Below are positions 1 to 9,690 of a DNA stretch of 30,582 nucleotides, in pieces. A program made the position numbers and the translations under genes. The notes beneath the pieces are model-generated. The model was not told the DNA's origin. It was given only the letters and a program-made list of their open reading frames with translations, and made no database searches. This DNA is from Phallusia fumigata (lineage: Eukaryota > Chordata > Ascidiacea > Phlebobranchia > Ascidiidae), in the NCBI GenBank assembly GCA_008931825.1, contig QXVZ01019350.1:1-30582 (forward strand). The letters are read 5' to 3'. Position 1 is the first letter of the stretch. The number at the start of each line of letters is the position of its first letter.

Positions 1-347
1 ACTTCGCAGGCTGTTGCGCAATTCGTTGCTGACTCGATCATAATCATCACGCTTTAATGCTGAGCTGTTGTCCAACATATACCTCCAGCGTTGCTGTAAT
101 TCCTTGCACGCGTTCACGGATTTTTCAACCTCTCTGTAAACAAATAGTTATTCCATTTTAAAGCAAATTATAACACATAAAGTGGGAGAAAAAATGTTTT
201 CAGGGGGTTGTACCTTGTACCATTTATTTACAACTATGACTTGCACTTTAAAACAAAATGAGAAATAGTTCCTAGAGCAATGCTTAAAATATATTTTTAA
301 TCACGTACTCACCCCCTCACAACAAAGAATGGATCTTCAACAGACAT
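1..347 (-). CDS. stx6: Syntaxin-6/10-type SNARE, N-terminal exons (partial)
   Basis: Two exons are seen. Exon 1 is 347-313 (start ATG at 347; MSVEDPFFVVR, then a split Gly codon, donor gtgagt). Exon 2 is 133 down to the window edge (acceptor tttacag; EVEKSVNACKELQQRW through NELRNSLRS). The MS-EDPFFVV start, the EV-K-VN...QRW stretch and the NELRN-LRS motif are the hallmark start of the syntaxin 6/10 N-terminal three-helix domain. The family sits in the trans-Golgi network and endosomes and drives retrograde vesicle fusion as a Qc-SNARE. The SNARE motif and membrane anchor lie outside the window. The acceptor ends 1 nt before the ATG with no obvious upstream donor, so trans-splicing of a leader is likely (inference). 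The gene is divergent from the plus-strand gene at 1294. Syntaxin 6 and syntaxin 10 cannot be told apart from this fragment. Confidence 0.88.
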
Positions 348-1293
348 TCTGTAAATCACTCTTAAGAACGAAAAATCTTTTAGACAGTTTTTGTTTCAGT
401 ACTGAACTTTAGAATAATTAAAAACACAAATAAAATAAAAACACCTAAAACAATCTTTGGTCAAATAAATTCCTCAAAAAGTTTTTAGTAACAACAAAAA
501 AGGAAAAACCAAACAAAACACTGAAAGAGAGAAACCAAAGTTCCCAGACATTGCACCAGCGCTGTCCCCACAAACAAGATGAGGTAAATTCCCACAGAAG
601 TAACCTCTAATTTTTCCCCCATGTACAAAATAAACTGTTAACTTTCCCCCTACCAAAATTACCCAAGTTTGATTACTTAAGATTACATTTAGCACTAATG
701 TGCAGTTAACAGCACCAATTTGTAAACAATATGAAACAAAACATATTTGACCTCAACACTAAAATACAGTTCCATTGCTAACCCACCGGAGAAGCAAATT
801 AAGAACTTTGATAGTTACAAATAAATATTGGTCAAGTTAAAACAACAGTGACATTTGTTTTAGCGGATCTGCCTAAAACCCGTCAAAGTTTTCACTCAAC
901 CTGATAAAACGAATCTTTCACGTTTTCATCACGAAAACAAATCAGTTTTCCGATAAAACTTGCACTTAACTGAGGAGAACTTGCCCGACTTGTCATAATT
1001 ACAAGCGACCTTCGCATAAAGCTCTAAACGTGAAATGGATCGCGACGCCTCAGGAAACACATTCAACCTTCTTTGTGTCTGTCTATGACGTCACACGACG
1101 CTCGCTTATCCCGCTCTGTTGACTTTGTGACGTAGATTGGTTGCGGGTGTCTCCAAATAGGGATTTTTACTTTTTGCGAGGTTTTTGCGTGTTGTGACGT
1201 GAAACAATAGGCTAATATGACAAAACACATGTAGTTTCAATTTACTAAAGTTTTTTGAGTTTCCAGTCCTGCAAACAGGAATTTAACTTTGCA
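348..1293. promoter_or_regulatory. Divergent intergenic region between stx6 and the 171-aa gene
   Basis: This 946-bp gap separates two divergent starts (347 minus, 1294 plus) and probably holds both promoters. It contains a palindromic CRE octamer TGACGTCA at 1086-1093 and further TGACGT cores just downstream (about 1128 and 1195). No convincing exon was found in either strand. The minus-strand open frame at 474-695 has no family resemblance and no splice context. Confidence 0.45.
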
Positions 1294-2755
1294 ATGGACG
1301 TTGTCACCAGCGAGCAAATTATGGCGAATGGAGATTCCAGTTCGCAACTTCGAAAGCGCCATGTTAAGAGGGAAACCACTGCGGAAATTTCCACCTGTGT
1401 AGCGGAAAAAGGTGAAGATATCCCGGAAAAAGTAGGAATAAAGCAGGAAACTTCACATGACGATGTTATTGGTAATATTGTAAATCTCAGTACATAAGGT
1501 CATCGCCGATTGCGCTGAATTATTTGTGTCCAGTACAACAAATTAGGGAGAGGACGACGCTGAGCTTTCTAATCCCACCAGTCGTAACCTAAACACGTAG
1601 GAAGTAATAATAACGGAGCTGTTAACACGAAGACAGTGCAATGCGATTAAAGTTATTGAACAAATGATATATTTATTAAAATCTGAGTAAATCTTTACCG
1701 CTTACTACCACATTTCATGCTGGTTGCTTTAGTAAAGTAATCATATCGACAATACAGGTGTCTGCTGAATGTGTGTAATAAACTACAATTCGACACTATG
1801 TTGTTAAAATTGAAAATTAGCAATCAGATTTATTTTGCAGCAAATGTTTGCGTTTAATCAGATTATTCGAAGCAAAAAGTTTAAATATCTTTACTGGCGA
1901 AATGCGTCGTTACCTAATAGATATATATCTTTGCATTGATACACGGGGTGAGGGGGCATATCTTCTCTCCTTCAAGTGTCGATCTGTTGATGACAGCTCT
2001 AGTTTTATGGCGTCATAAAGACTTGTCTGTGTCTTGTCACAATGCTGCTAATGACGCAACTGGAAATGTTTATGATGTTTGTGTTCACACAAAATAGCCA
2101 AGTGACGCTAGCAGCAAATCACGATCAAATTTTAAAAGCAGAGCTAGATAGCTTCGACCAGGCAACACCAATTCTGCTCCCAAAGAACTATCACATCAAT
2201 AAAGTTGACAAAAAGTTTTTTTCTATTGTGCTTAAACTCAGTATACGGTATTTACGTTTGGGGGCTTAGCGCCCTATATATGAGGTTATTAGGTTTAAAC
2301 TCTAGAACTAGGGCGCCACCTTCTGGTTTTATCCAACAGTTAAAATCCGTCCATAAAAAATTTTGGCAGAATTTTCCAGCGGAAGTCCTCTTAACACAAA
2401 ATAAATTTTCTCGACAGCGAAAATTCTGCCCGCGCCTCAACGACCGAACGAAAAACCAACCGATGAGTTTGATCCGATGAGGGAAAAGTTAAATATCCGC
2501 GGCGGTAACGCTCTAGCCACTCGACTGTGGAGAAAAACGCGGGAAGTGTTGACGACCCCGGTAAGAAAAACCGGATTTTACCGGATCCACCCTGTCTCGG
2601 CGTCCCGGATGTTCGTCGAACTGGAAAATCAATCTCACACCGATTCAGCCGATGTGGATACCGGAAATTACGTCATTGAGAAAATATTTATTGGTTTATG
2701 TGCGCTCGTTATTTTCGTTGGTTATCCTGTTGCATTTTATTTCGCTTTTAGATGA
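1294..2755 (+). CDS. Unrecognised 171-aa protein with C-terminal membrane anchor
   Basis: I do not recognise this family. The model has two exons. Exon 1 is 1294-1471 (59 codons plus one base, acidic/basic and polar, donor G|gtaata). Exon 2 is 2418-2755 (acceptor ttttctcgacag). The phases fit exactly: G+CG makes Ala, and the second exon is open from its first base, adding 19 codons ([19 protein letters not shown]) before an internal Met at 2477. Features: a hydrophilic, charged N-terminal 140 residues, then one C-terminal hydrophobic segment (about residues 147-169, [21 protein letters not shown]) followed only by a few residues, which suggests a tail-anchored protein facing the cytosol. The second allele (4975-5312) differs by a single conservative residue (L to I) and one visible silent change, while its flanks differ by indels. 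That supports real coding sequence. An alternative is a shorter 92-aa protein from Met 2477, with the 2418 acceptor used for trans-splicing. Confidence 0.6.
1500..1960. other. Intron of the 171-aa gene, no other feature
   Basis: AT-rich sequence between the two exons of the plus-strand gene. No open frame with family similarity, no RNA gene and no repeat was seen before the allelically duplicated block starts at 1961. Confidence 0.4.
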
Positions 2756-3056
2756 AAAAATCAAACCACAAAAAATTGTAGATTTTGAGAAAAGCTAAAA
2801 TTGATTTAAGAAATGGGAAACAAACACAAAAAAGCGAAAGCGTTTTTACAAAAAAAAACCACAAAATCACAAATATGAATGTTGGAATTTTGATATCTAC
2901 GGATCAACTACTCGTGAAGTTGAGGGTAACTCTGCGTCATTGACCTCTGAACCACAAGGTAACTTTGGGTCTTTGTCAGCTTGTTGGCAAAACGACAACT
3001 TTTCCAGTTCTTCTAAATACGAAGATCGCAACCTAAAAAACACAACGCAACATAAG
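1961..3056. repeat. Allelic duplicate block, copy 1
   Basis: This block is repeated at 4400-5613. Both copies run from tcttctctccttcaagtgtc to aacgcaacataag. They share the terminal exon of the 171-aa gene and differ by substitutions, short indels and one insertion of about 118 bp in copy 2. Copy 1 is continuous with unique sequence on both sides, so it is the copy in its correct place. Confidence 0.85.
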
Positions 3057-3136
3057 GGTTGGCTCAGAACCCGTCAGAATTCGCTTGAAACCTGTTCGAA
3101 TCACATGAGGACATGAAGTTGAGAGAGCACAATAAC

Positions 3137-6100
3137 TTACCCTCTCACATATTGAAGCAACGCTACATCATCCAATCTTGAACTTCTCGCAACTTGAAGT
3201 AATCGAGTTGCGAATCTGAAAGCAAGGTTGTGTAAAAATCTTCAATCTGTAACCGCCCATTCTTTGCGCCAAATATTGATTCATTCATACAGCCCGATAA
3301 TGCATGGTATAAAAAAAACCCATTGAAACGCTGCGTTTAATATTTTTTGCGCGCTAGGGGTCTGGCCATAATNGAAAAATTATTGTCGAAATTTTTTACC
3401 TGAATAAATTCTTCAGGGAGTTTTGATGGTGAATCTTTAGTCAACATTTGTATGTGAAATCCCCGCGATGCGTTATGGCAGGATTTGAGTGGAAGCTCAT
3501 ACTTAATACTGAGTTGTTGGATCAGTTCTGAAAAGGGGTAAAGATATGTTTCACATTAGCAGTAATCAGCTTACCATCATGAACTCGAAGTTTGCTGCAG
3601 CAAATATCTGTCGGTTCTTAAACCTCCCTTTTAACTCATCAGCCGCACAGAATTTGGCTGTTAAGCCTTTAAGTTTGTACTTCAAAATGTGAAAAAATAT
3701 TGTTTTGCTCTAAATGTTTCCAAAATTTATTTGAGCTAGCTGTTGACCATAAACTAAATATGCTGGTTGCAAATAGAATAAATAAATCAGTAATTTGAAA
3801 CCTTGATTTCTTATGCAATCTGTGCAACCAACCTTCACTCACCATCGATATCGTCGATCATCTCCGAATAAACTTGTCGCGACATATCAAGCACTGCGCT
3901 AATCCCAGGTTTTACTGCAAAGCATCTTTGACCTCTCATGTTAAGCAGACCTTTCGTGTATCGACAGTTTTCATTCAAGATATTGCTCAACAAATCTGAT
4001 ATGGAACCTGCAATGCAAAATTGATAACAAACAATAAATTGCAGTTTAAATGTCTATTTAACCTTGGATTATCTACTGATTATTCTTTGCTATTAATTGA
4101 AACAGGCTTCAGTATCTATGATGCATATTAGATACATAGGTAGAATGTGCCCTTGTCATATAACCTAATTTCTTATGATTTTTCCATCTCGCTTCATTTA
4201 CACCAAAAATTTCACAGCAAAGTAAACTTTTTAACTGATCTATAGAAGACGATACCCTTTTTTAAAATCTGAAATGATTTATTTGCTGGTATTTTAACAT
4301 GCGAATTTATAACTAATTTGAAAGAGACACAGACAACTTTTGAGTGTTCCTGATGGAAAACATCAATTACAGCAATCATTCTACTTACAAAACCTTGCNT
4401 CTTCTCTCCTTCAAGTGTCGATCTGTTGTTGACAGCTCTAGTTTTATGACGTCATAAAGACTTGTCTGTCTTGTCACAATGCTGCTAATGACGCAACTGG
4501 AAATGTTTATGATGTTTGTGTTCACACAAAATAGCCAAGTGACGCTATAGCAGCAAATCACGATCAAATTTTAAAAGCAGAGCTAGATAGCTTCGACCAG
4601 GCAATAGCCGCAACACCAATTCTGCTCCCAAAGAACTATCACATCAATAAAGTTGACAAAAAGTTTTTTTCTATTGTGCTTAAACTCAGTATCCGGTATT
4701 TACGTTTGGGGGCTCAGCGTCCTATGTTTCTTTTTAACGGGGTTCGAACCCGGGACGATCCCGAGAACTAATCCCGATCAGGTTTTTTATGTCTTTATAT
4801 GGGTCGAGCGCCTTGGACCATTCGACCAAGTGCTTGTTTGAGGTTATTAGGTTTAAACTCTAGAACTAGGGCGCCACCTTCTGGTTTTATCCAACAGTTC
4901 AAATCCGTCTATAAAAATTTTGGCAGAATTTTCCAGCAGAGTTCCTCTTAACACAAAATAAATTTTCTCGACAGCGAAAATTCTGCCCGCGCCTCAACGA
5001 CCGAACGAAAAACCAACCGATGAGTTTGATCCGATGAGGGAAAAAATAAATATCCGCGGCGGTAACGCTCTAGCGACTCGACTGTGGAGAAAAACGCGGG
5101 AAGTGTTGACGACCCCGGTAAGAAAAACCGGATTTTACCGGATCCACCCTGTCTCGGCGTCCCGGATGTTCGTCGAACTGGAAAATCAATCTCACACCGA
5201 TTCAGCCGATGTGGATACCGGAAATTACGTCATTGAGAAAATATTTATTGGTTTATGTGCGCTCGTTATTTTCGTTGGTTATCCTGTTGCATTTTATTTC
5301 GCTTTTAGATGAAAAAATCAAACCACAAAAAATTGTAGATTTTGAGAAAAGCTAAAATTGATTTAAGAAATGGGAAACAAACACAAAAAAGAGAAAGCGT
5401 TTTTGCAAAAAAAACCCACAAAATTACAAATATGCATGTTGGAATTATGATATCTACGGGTCAACTACTCGTGAAGTTGAGGGTAACTCTGCGTCATTTA
5501 CCTCTGAACCACAAGGTAACTTTGGGTCTTTGTCAGCTTGTCGGCAAAACGACAACTTTTCCAGTTCTTCTAAATACGAAGATCGCAACCTAAAAAACAC
5601 AACGCAACATAAGNAAAGTTTAAAACACTGGTTTAGTGAGCAGTGGTGGTGCAGAAATTTATAGCACCAAAACAACCAGTAGGACAAAGATAGCTGCAAA
5701 AAGTTCAATGTTACACACAATAAAGTGATGAGCAGGATTGGTGGATCACTAAACTGAGCTTCTTGTGATTTTTGAGAAATGATCTTGCAACTACAGGGTA
5801 TAAAATTTTTAGTCAATTATCCAATTTTAACTCATCTAAAACTGTGTAGGGAACATAAATATTGACAGATGGCTTAATATTAGCAGAACTCATCTGGGGA
5901 TTCTTTACTAACCTAAGATAAACAAACTAGTAACATACCCATAGAAAAACTCGGATGAATCTGTGAGTTCTTCGACACAATCAAGGCGAGCTTGAATTGT
6001 TTCTTTGTCGTTCAAGGGCTGTAGAATATTGCTTCGTAACAAGCGAGTTCCACCAGGGGTTTTCGTTCGATTTAAAACACTGAATAATGAATGTGAACTT

Positions 6101-8329
6101 CTGCAAAGAGTAACGAATATTGCAGAACAACAGGTGGTGCATAATTGTTACTAAGTAAACAGAAAACAAATTCCTAAAACCAGCAAACATTTTTGACCCC
6201 ACCCTATAAAATATACACTTTGTGTAATTAATTCTGTTAAGTTGTTCAAAAATGGAGAGGGAATAACAACCATGAAAATAGCAAACTGTAAATACATTTT
6301 TTGCTAACACATCAATTTTAGCTTTCCCAAATTTGGAGAATACCTCCTCACTTATATTAATTTTTTTATTACTTTAAGTTTTCGAGATTGACAACTAGTT
6401 CCAATATAGAAGAAGTTCCTGTATCAATCATTGTGGTTCGTTCTCCACCCTGGAACACAACTCTCAACGACTCTTGAGCGTAAACCATGTTTTCAATAAA
6501 CTCCACATATTTGATCAACGCAGATGCTGCAGCCAGACAATAATATCTGAATGTTCAGTGACAGAAATCATTGCACACAAAAAAAATGATTCAAATTGGT
6601 ACAACTGTAACGACTGCATGAAAAAAATATCACAAATAAACTTTACAGACACAAAAATAAAAGAAAATGAATAGTCACAAAAAATAAATGTAAAAACGGC
6701 AAAGAGGCCATTTTTCCAAATCAAATCTAGAGAGGAAAACCATAAAAATATGTGAGCACAAACTTACTTTGATTTCACAGCCATAATCACAGAGTTATTT
6801 TCTTCAATAACAATCCGTTTGACAAATTCTAATCCAGTTTGATCGTTAAAGTAATGTCTTTGGATAGTTGTGATGTTTGACCCCTAAATGCAAAAGTTGT
6901 TTGGTTGTTGAAAAAATAAGAACCACTAATTGTTGAATACATACTGGAAAATTTTCATTGACAATTTTGTAGACAGGGGCAGCATTTCCACTGTCGCACA
7001 TTGTGCTTGGAAATATCACTTCGATGGGTGAAAGTATTTGTAGTTTGGTCATCGTTTTCACATAGTTCTGTGTGTCCGAGAACTGAGACAATGTGAGGAT
7101 CGGATTTTTCAAATCTATCGACGCCATTCCAACTTCACCCCTGGGGCAAAAATTGTCGTTTTATTAATTTAACAGATCAAGCTATTCTGTCAAAATGACT
7201 TAACACAGAAAAAGATTGTGTTGTTCCAAAACCACAATGCCTACAACAGAAAGGCTATTGTATCACTGATGATGGCTTAAGTTATTACCGAAGCATTTAA
7301 TGACCAAAGCATGCCGCATTTCAAAATGATTTATGCCATTATATTTTAGTGTAGGTTATAAATAGATCTATGCATTTTGTCCCACATTGTCCGAATCCTA
7401 CAAACCATAACAAATTTTGAGCTCTAAAAATGAAAGTCCCTATTCTATGACGAAAATATCAAACATGGCACTAGTTACCTTGCCAGACCTCTGCCTTCAA
7501 CTAAAGTAACGATCACAGAAGGTTCAACTGCTCGTGGTGTTTCGTGTGTTTTACTACGTGGCGTATCTTTCATGATCGGTGTGCTTCGGACTGATGAGCA
7601 CACAGGAGTGGCTCTACATAAAGTTGAATTTAAGTTTGCAAATAAGTCAGGTTTATTTTGCTTGGTGACAGAAAACATTTTTAATGAAGCCAAACAAATT
7701 TTCCTGTTTAAAAGAAGTTAGTTTATTCCAAACAGAAAACAAAATTGAGACCCTGGAGTGGATCTGGTTCCGAGTAGTTTCAGAGCTGATGGAGTTTTGG
7801 GCGTTGGTCGCAGAGAAGATGCTTTTCTCAGTGCAGGTAAGGATGGAACTTGAAATACCACTGAACAAAAATATGTCAGACATGTTTAGGATATAGTACA
7901 AACTGGTGTTTGTTAAGAAAATTGATTGCTTACAATAGTCTGATTTAGTCTGAAAACCAAAAAATTTTTTATAGTTGGCAAAGGCAAATGTGGCTGACTG
8001 CCTAAAACACACCAGGGAAAAGATTTACCTGAGCTCTGATCATTTGACACTTCGGCGCTTCCGAGGTTCCCAGTCGATGTATTTCCAATGTTGGGTGTAA
8101 CTAAGTGGAAATAATTCAAATGAGCTCACGCCACTAAACACATCAACCCTCGTTTTAAACTACATCAAGCAATTTATAAGGGAATCTAACCTGGTTGTTT
8201 TTCGTGACTCTGCTGAAAACTTCTTTCATCCAAAGTCGTTGAAAATCCGGTAGTATCCAAATTGCTTAATCCCGAACTTTCTGGCGTATCAAGAAGTCCA
8301 TAGTTGTACTTTGGCAGACGTTGTGCCAT
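3137..8329 (-). CDS. msh4: MutS homologue 4 (MSH4), incompletely assembled
   Basis: MSH4 pairs with MSH5 as MutS-gamma, which stabilises meiotic recombination intermediates in the nucleus and promotes crossovers. Exons with matching phases: 8329-8191 ([11 protein letters not shown]), 8100-8029, 7860-7752, 7703-7479 ([13 protein letters not shown]), 7140-6945 ([23 protein letters not shown]), 6883-6768, 6546-6373 ([13 protein letters not shown]), 6100-5939 ([25 protein letters not shown]), then 4007-3843 ([13 protein letters not shown]) and 3527-3400 ([17 protein letters not shown]). The C-terminal exon is 3215-3137 ([21 protein letters not shown]). Missing from the window: exon(s) between 5939 (ends phase 2) and 4007 (needs phase 1), and the whole MutS ATPase core (Walker A, Walker B, helix-turn-helix), which should lie at the n at 3373. 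The gene is also interrupted by a foreign allelic contig (4400-5613). The stop at 3137 overlaps a good donor (AGGgtaagt), so a further 3' exon is possible. The missing parts are most simply assembly holes, not mutation. Confidence 0.9.
4724..4848 (-). mobile_element. tRNA-like retroposed element (one allele only)
   Basis: This sequence is present in the 4400-5613 allele and absent at the matching point (about 2271) of the 1961-3056 allele. Read on the minus strand it has a box A-like TGGTCGAATGG (4828-4818), then about 65 nt, then a box B GGTTCGAACC (4750-4741), then an A-rich tail. The intervening length is longer than in an ordinary tRNA, and the presumed acceptor strands do not pair, so it is not a working tRNA gene. 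The likeliest reading is a tRNA-derived SINE or retroposed tRNA pseudogene of the long-variable-arm type. No clean target-site duplication was seen and no anticodon can be assigned. Confidence 0.5.
4975..5312 (+). CDS. Second allele of the terminal exon of the 171-aa gene
   Basis: It has the same acceptor (ctcgacag), the same open frame from the first base and the same stop as 2418-2755. Within the 92 residues after the internal Met only one residue differs (KIN for KLN). It is not an independent gene: it has no first exon of its own and sits on a contig inserted in MSH4. Confidence 0.65.
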
Positions 8330-9690
8330 GTTTGAATTTGCACTTGTCCAGTCGCACACGCGAAACTTAGTAAACGCCGAAATCCACAACGTTTTGTCAA
8401 CTAGCAGAAACAAAACTTTGCAGCAGACAACATTCATAGAAATCGTAATATTTTTATTGTTTTTTTTATTATATTTTAATTTGAATCCGTAATTCAGGGG
8501 GTCGCCAAGCTTTGAAACGCACTGAGCCAGTTTACAAACTATGTTGATGATAATGTTACTGACGTTTTAATTGCATTAAACCGAAATGCATCGGCGCGAA
8601 TGGTGAATAATCGCCTCGCGTGTCAGGGGCTGATGACCTCTTCCCCAAATAAACAAACGAAATACGGTTGGATTTTTGCTTTATTCTGAAAAGTGCGTTC
8701 CGTATACTGCACACACGTTCACACCTAACACACCAAAAACGCAACGCACACATTAAACCAAAAACAGACGATAGCATCGACATTTACACAAACTTCAGTG
8801 CAAAAAAATAATAGCAAACCATAAGTAACGAATTCAGTTTTACATGCGGAATCGGTACCATGACGAAAAGTAGCAAGGACGACCAATTGAACTAAACCTC
8901 CAAACGATTCGGGAAATTTATGAGTGACCTGCTGGTTGTTGCTACGAATTAAGGATTCAATCTGACTTGTTGGTGGAAAGGACGTTTTTACATATTTCTT
9001 TTTCGGTTAAATATTCCCTATGACCTGCGGCACAAAGCCTCCGACGATTTACCCATTGCGTCACAACACAATGCCGAATCTCACAATTTCATTTGGTAAC
9101 AGTGACTTTCACTTGCTAGCTTGAAACGAAGAAACACCCGATGACAGTTGTGACGTAACAGCTAGTTTTCCATTGTCCCTAACAATTGGCCATTGTCCAG
9201 AGAAGGGTCTCGAACCGGAAGTTCCAAAACCATTCGACGATTTTCGTCTCTGGTTCCGCCTGGCTGCACACGTTAGTACCGCAACAAGTTCTTGTCTGGA
9301 AATCAAACTTTTATTTTATGTTTGACGCTTGTCATCCAATAATTACATCACAGAACCCCCAAAACCCACGAAAAAATCTCGTTTATTGGTTTTCCTGAGT
9401 GACGTCATTCAAACACAATAATTGCGTGACGTGTAAGTTTACCTAAGTTTTGGACAATTATTTTTCGACTAGTTTAAAAAATCTGCCTGACACATCGATC
9501 TGCAGCAGAATAAGGCAGTTTTACCCAGAGAGCTTTGCAACTCAACTATGACTGCAAAGAAGCCTGAGAAATCGTGCTTAAAAATAATATTTTTCCCAGG
9601 GTTTTTACACTTCATAGTATTAATAAGCTCTCCTTGGTTTAATGGTCATGTGACCGCTACAGGTTTTCGGGTGAACTAAATATTTGTTAT
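8330..9690. other. Intergenic region between MSH4 and the receptor gene
   Basis: About 1.36 kb upstream of MSH4 and downstream of the receptor. It contains one TGACGTCA octamer at 9400-9407. The short open frames here (for example 8556-8783 and 9109-9306, both minus) show no domain, no splice context and no recognisable similarity. No RNA gene was seen. Confidence 0.4.

Larger units (their letters stand above)
4400..5613. repeat. Allelic duplicate block, copy 2, misplaced contig inside MSH4
   Basis: This stretch is bounded by single n characters at 4399 and 5614 and matches 1961-3056 over its length. It interrupts the MSH4 exon series and carries an exon of the neighbouring plus-strand gene. 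It is best read as the second haplotype of 1961-3056 placed wrongly by the scaffolder. It differs by about 118 bp because of a tRNA-like insertion at 4724-4848. Confidence 0.82.

Noticed and set aside
2042-2269. 75-aa plus-strand open frame before the second exon of the 171-aa gene
   Set aside because: The second allele (4480-4720) has a +2 indel and a further insertion that break the frame, so it is not under coding constraint.
4733-4834. Functional tRNA gene on the minus strand
   Set aside because: Box A and box B are present, but the acceptor strands do not pair and the box spacing is too long, so I call it a tRNA-derived element.
5454-5816. 120-aa minus-strand open frame crossing the n at 5614
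   Set aside because: It spans a contig join and its two halves come from unrelated sequence.
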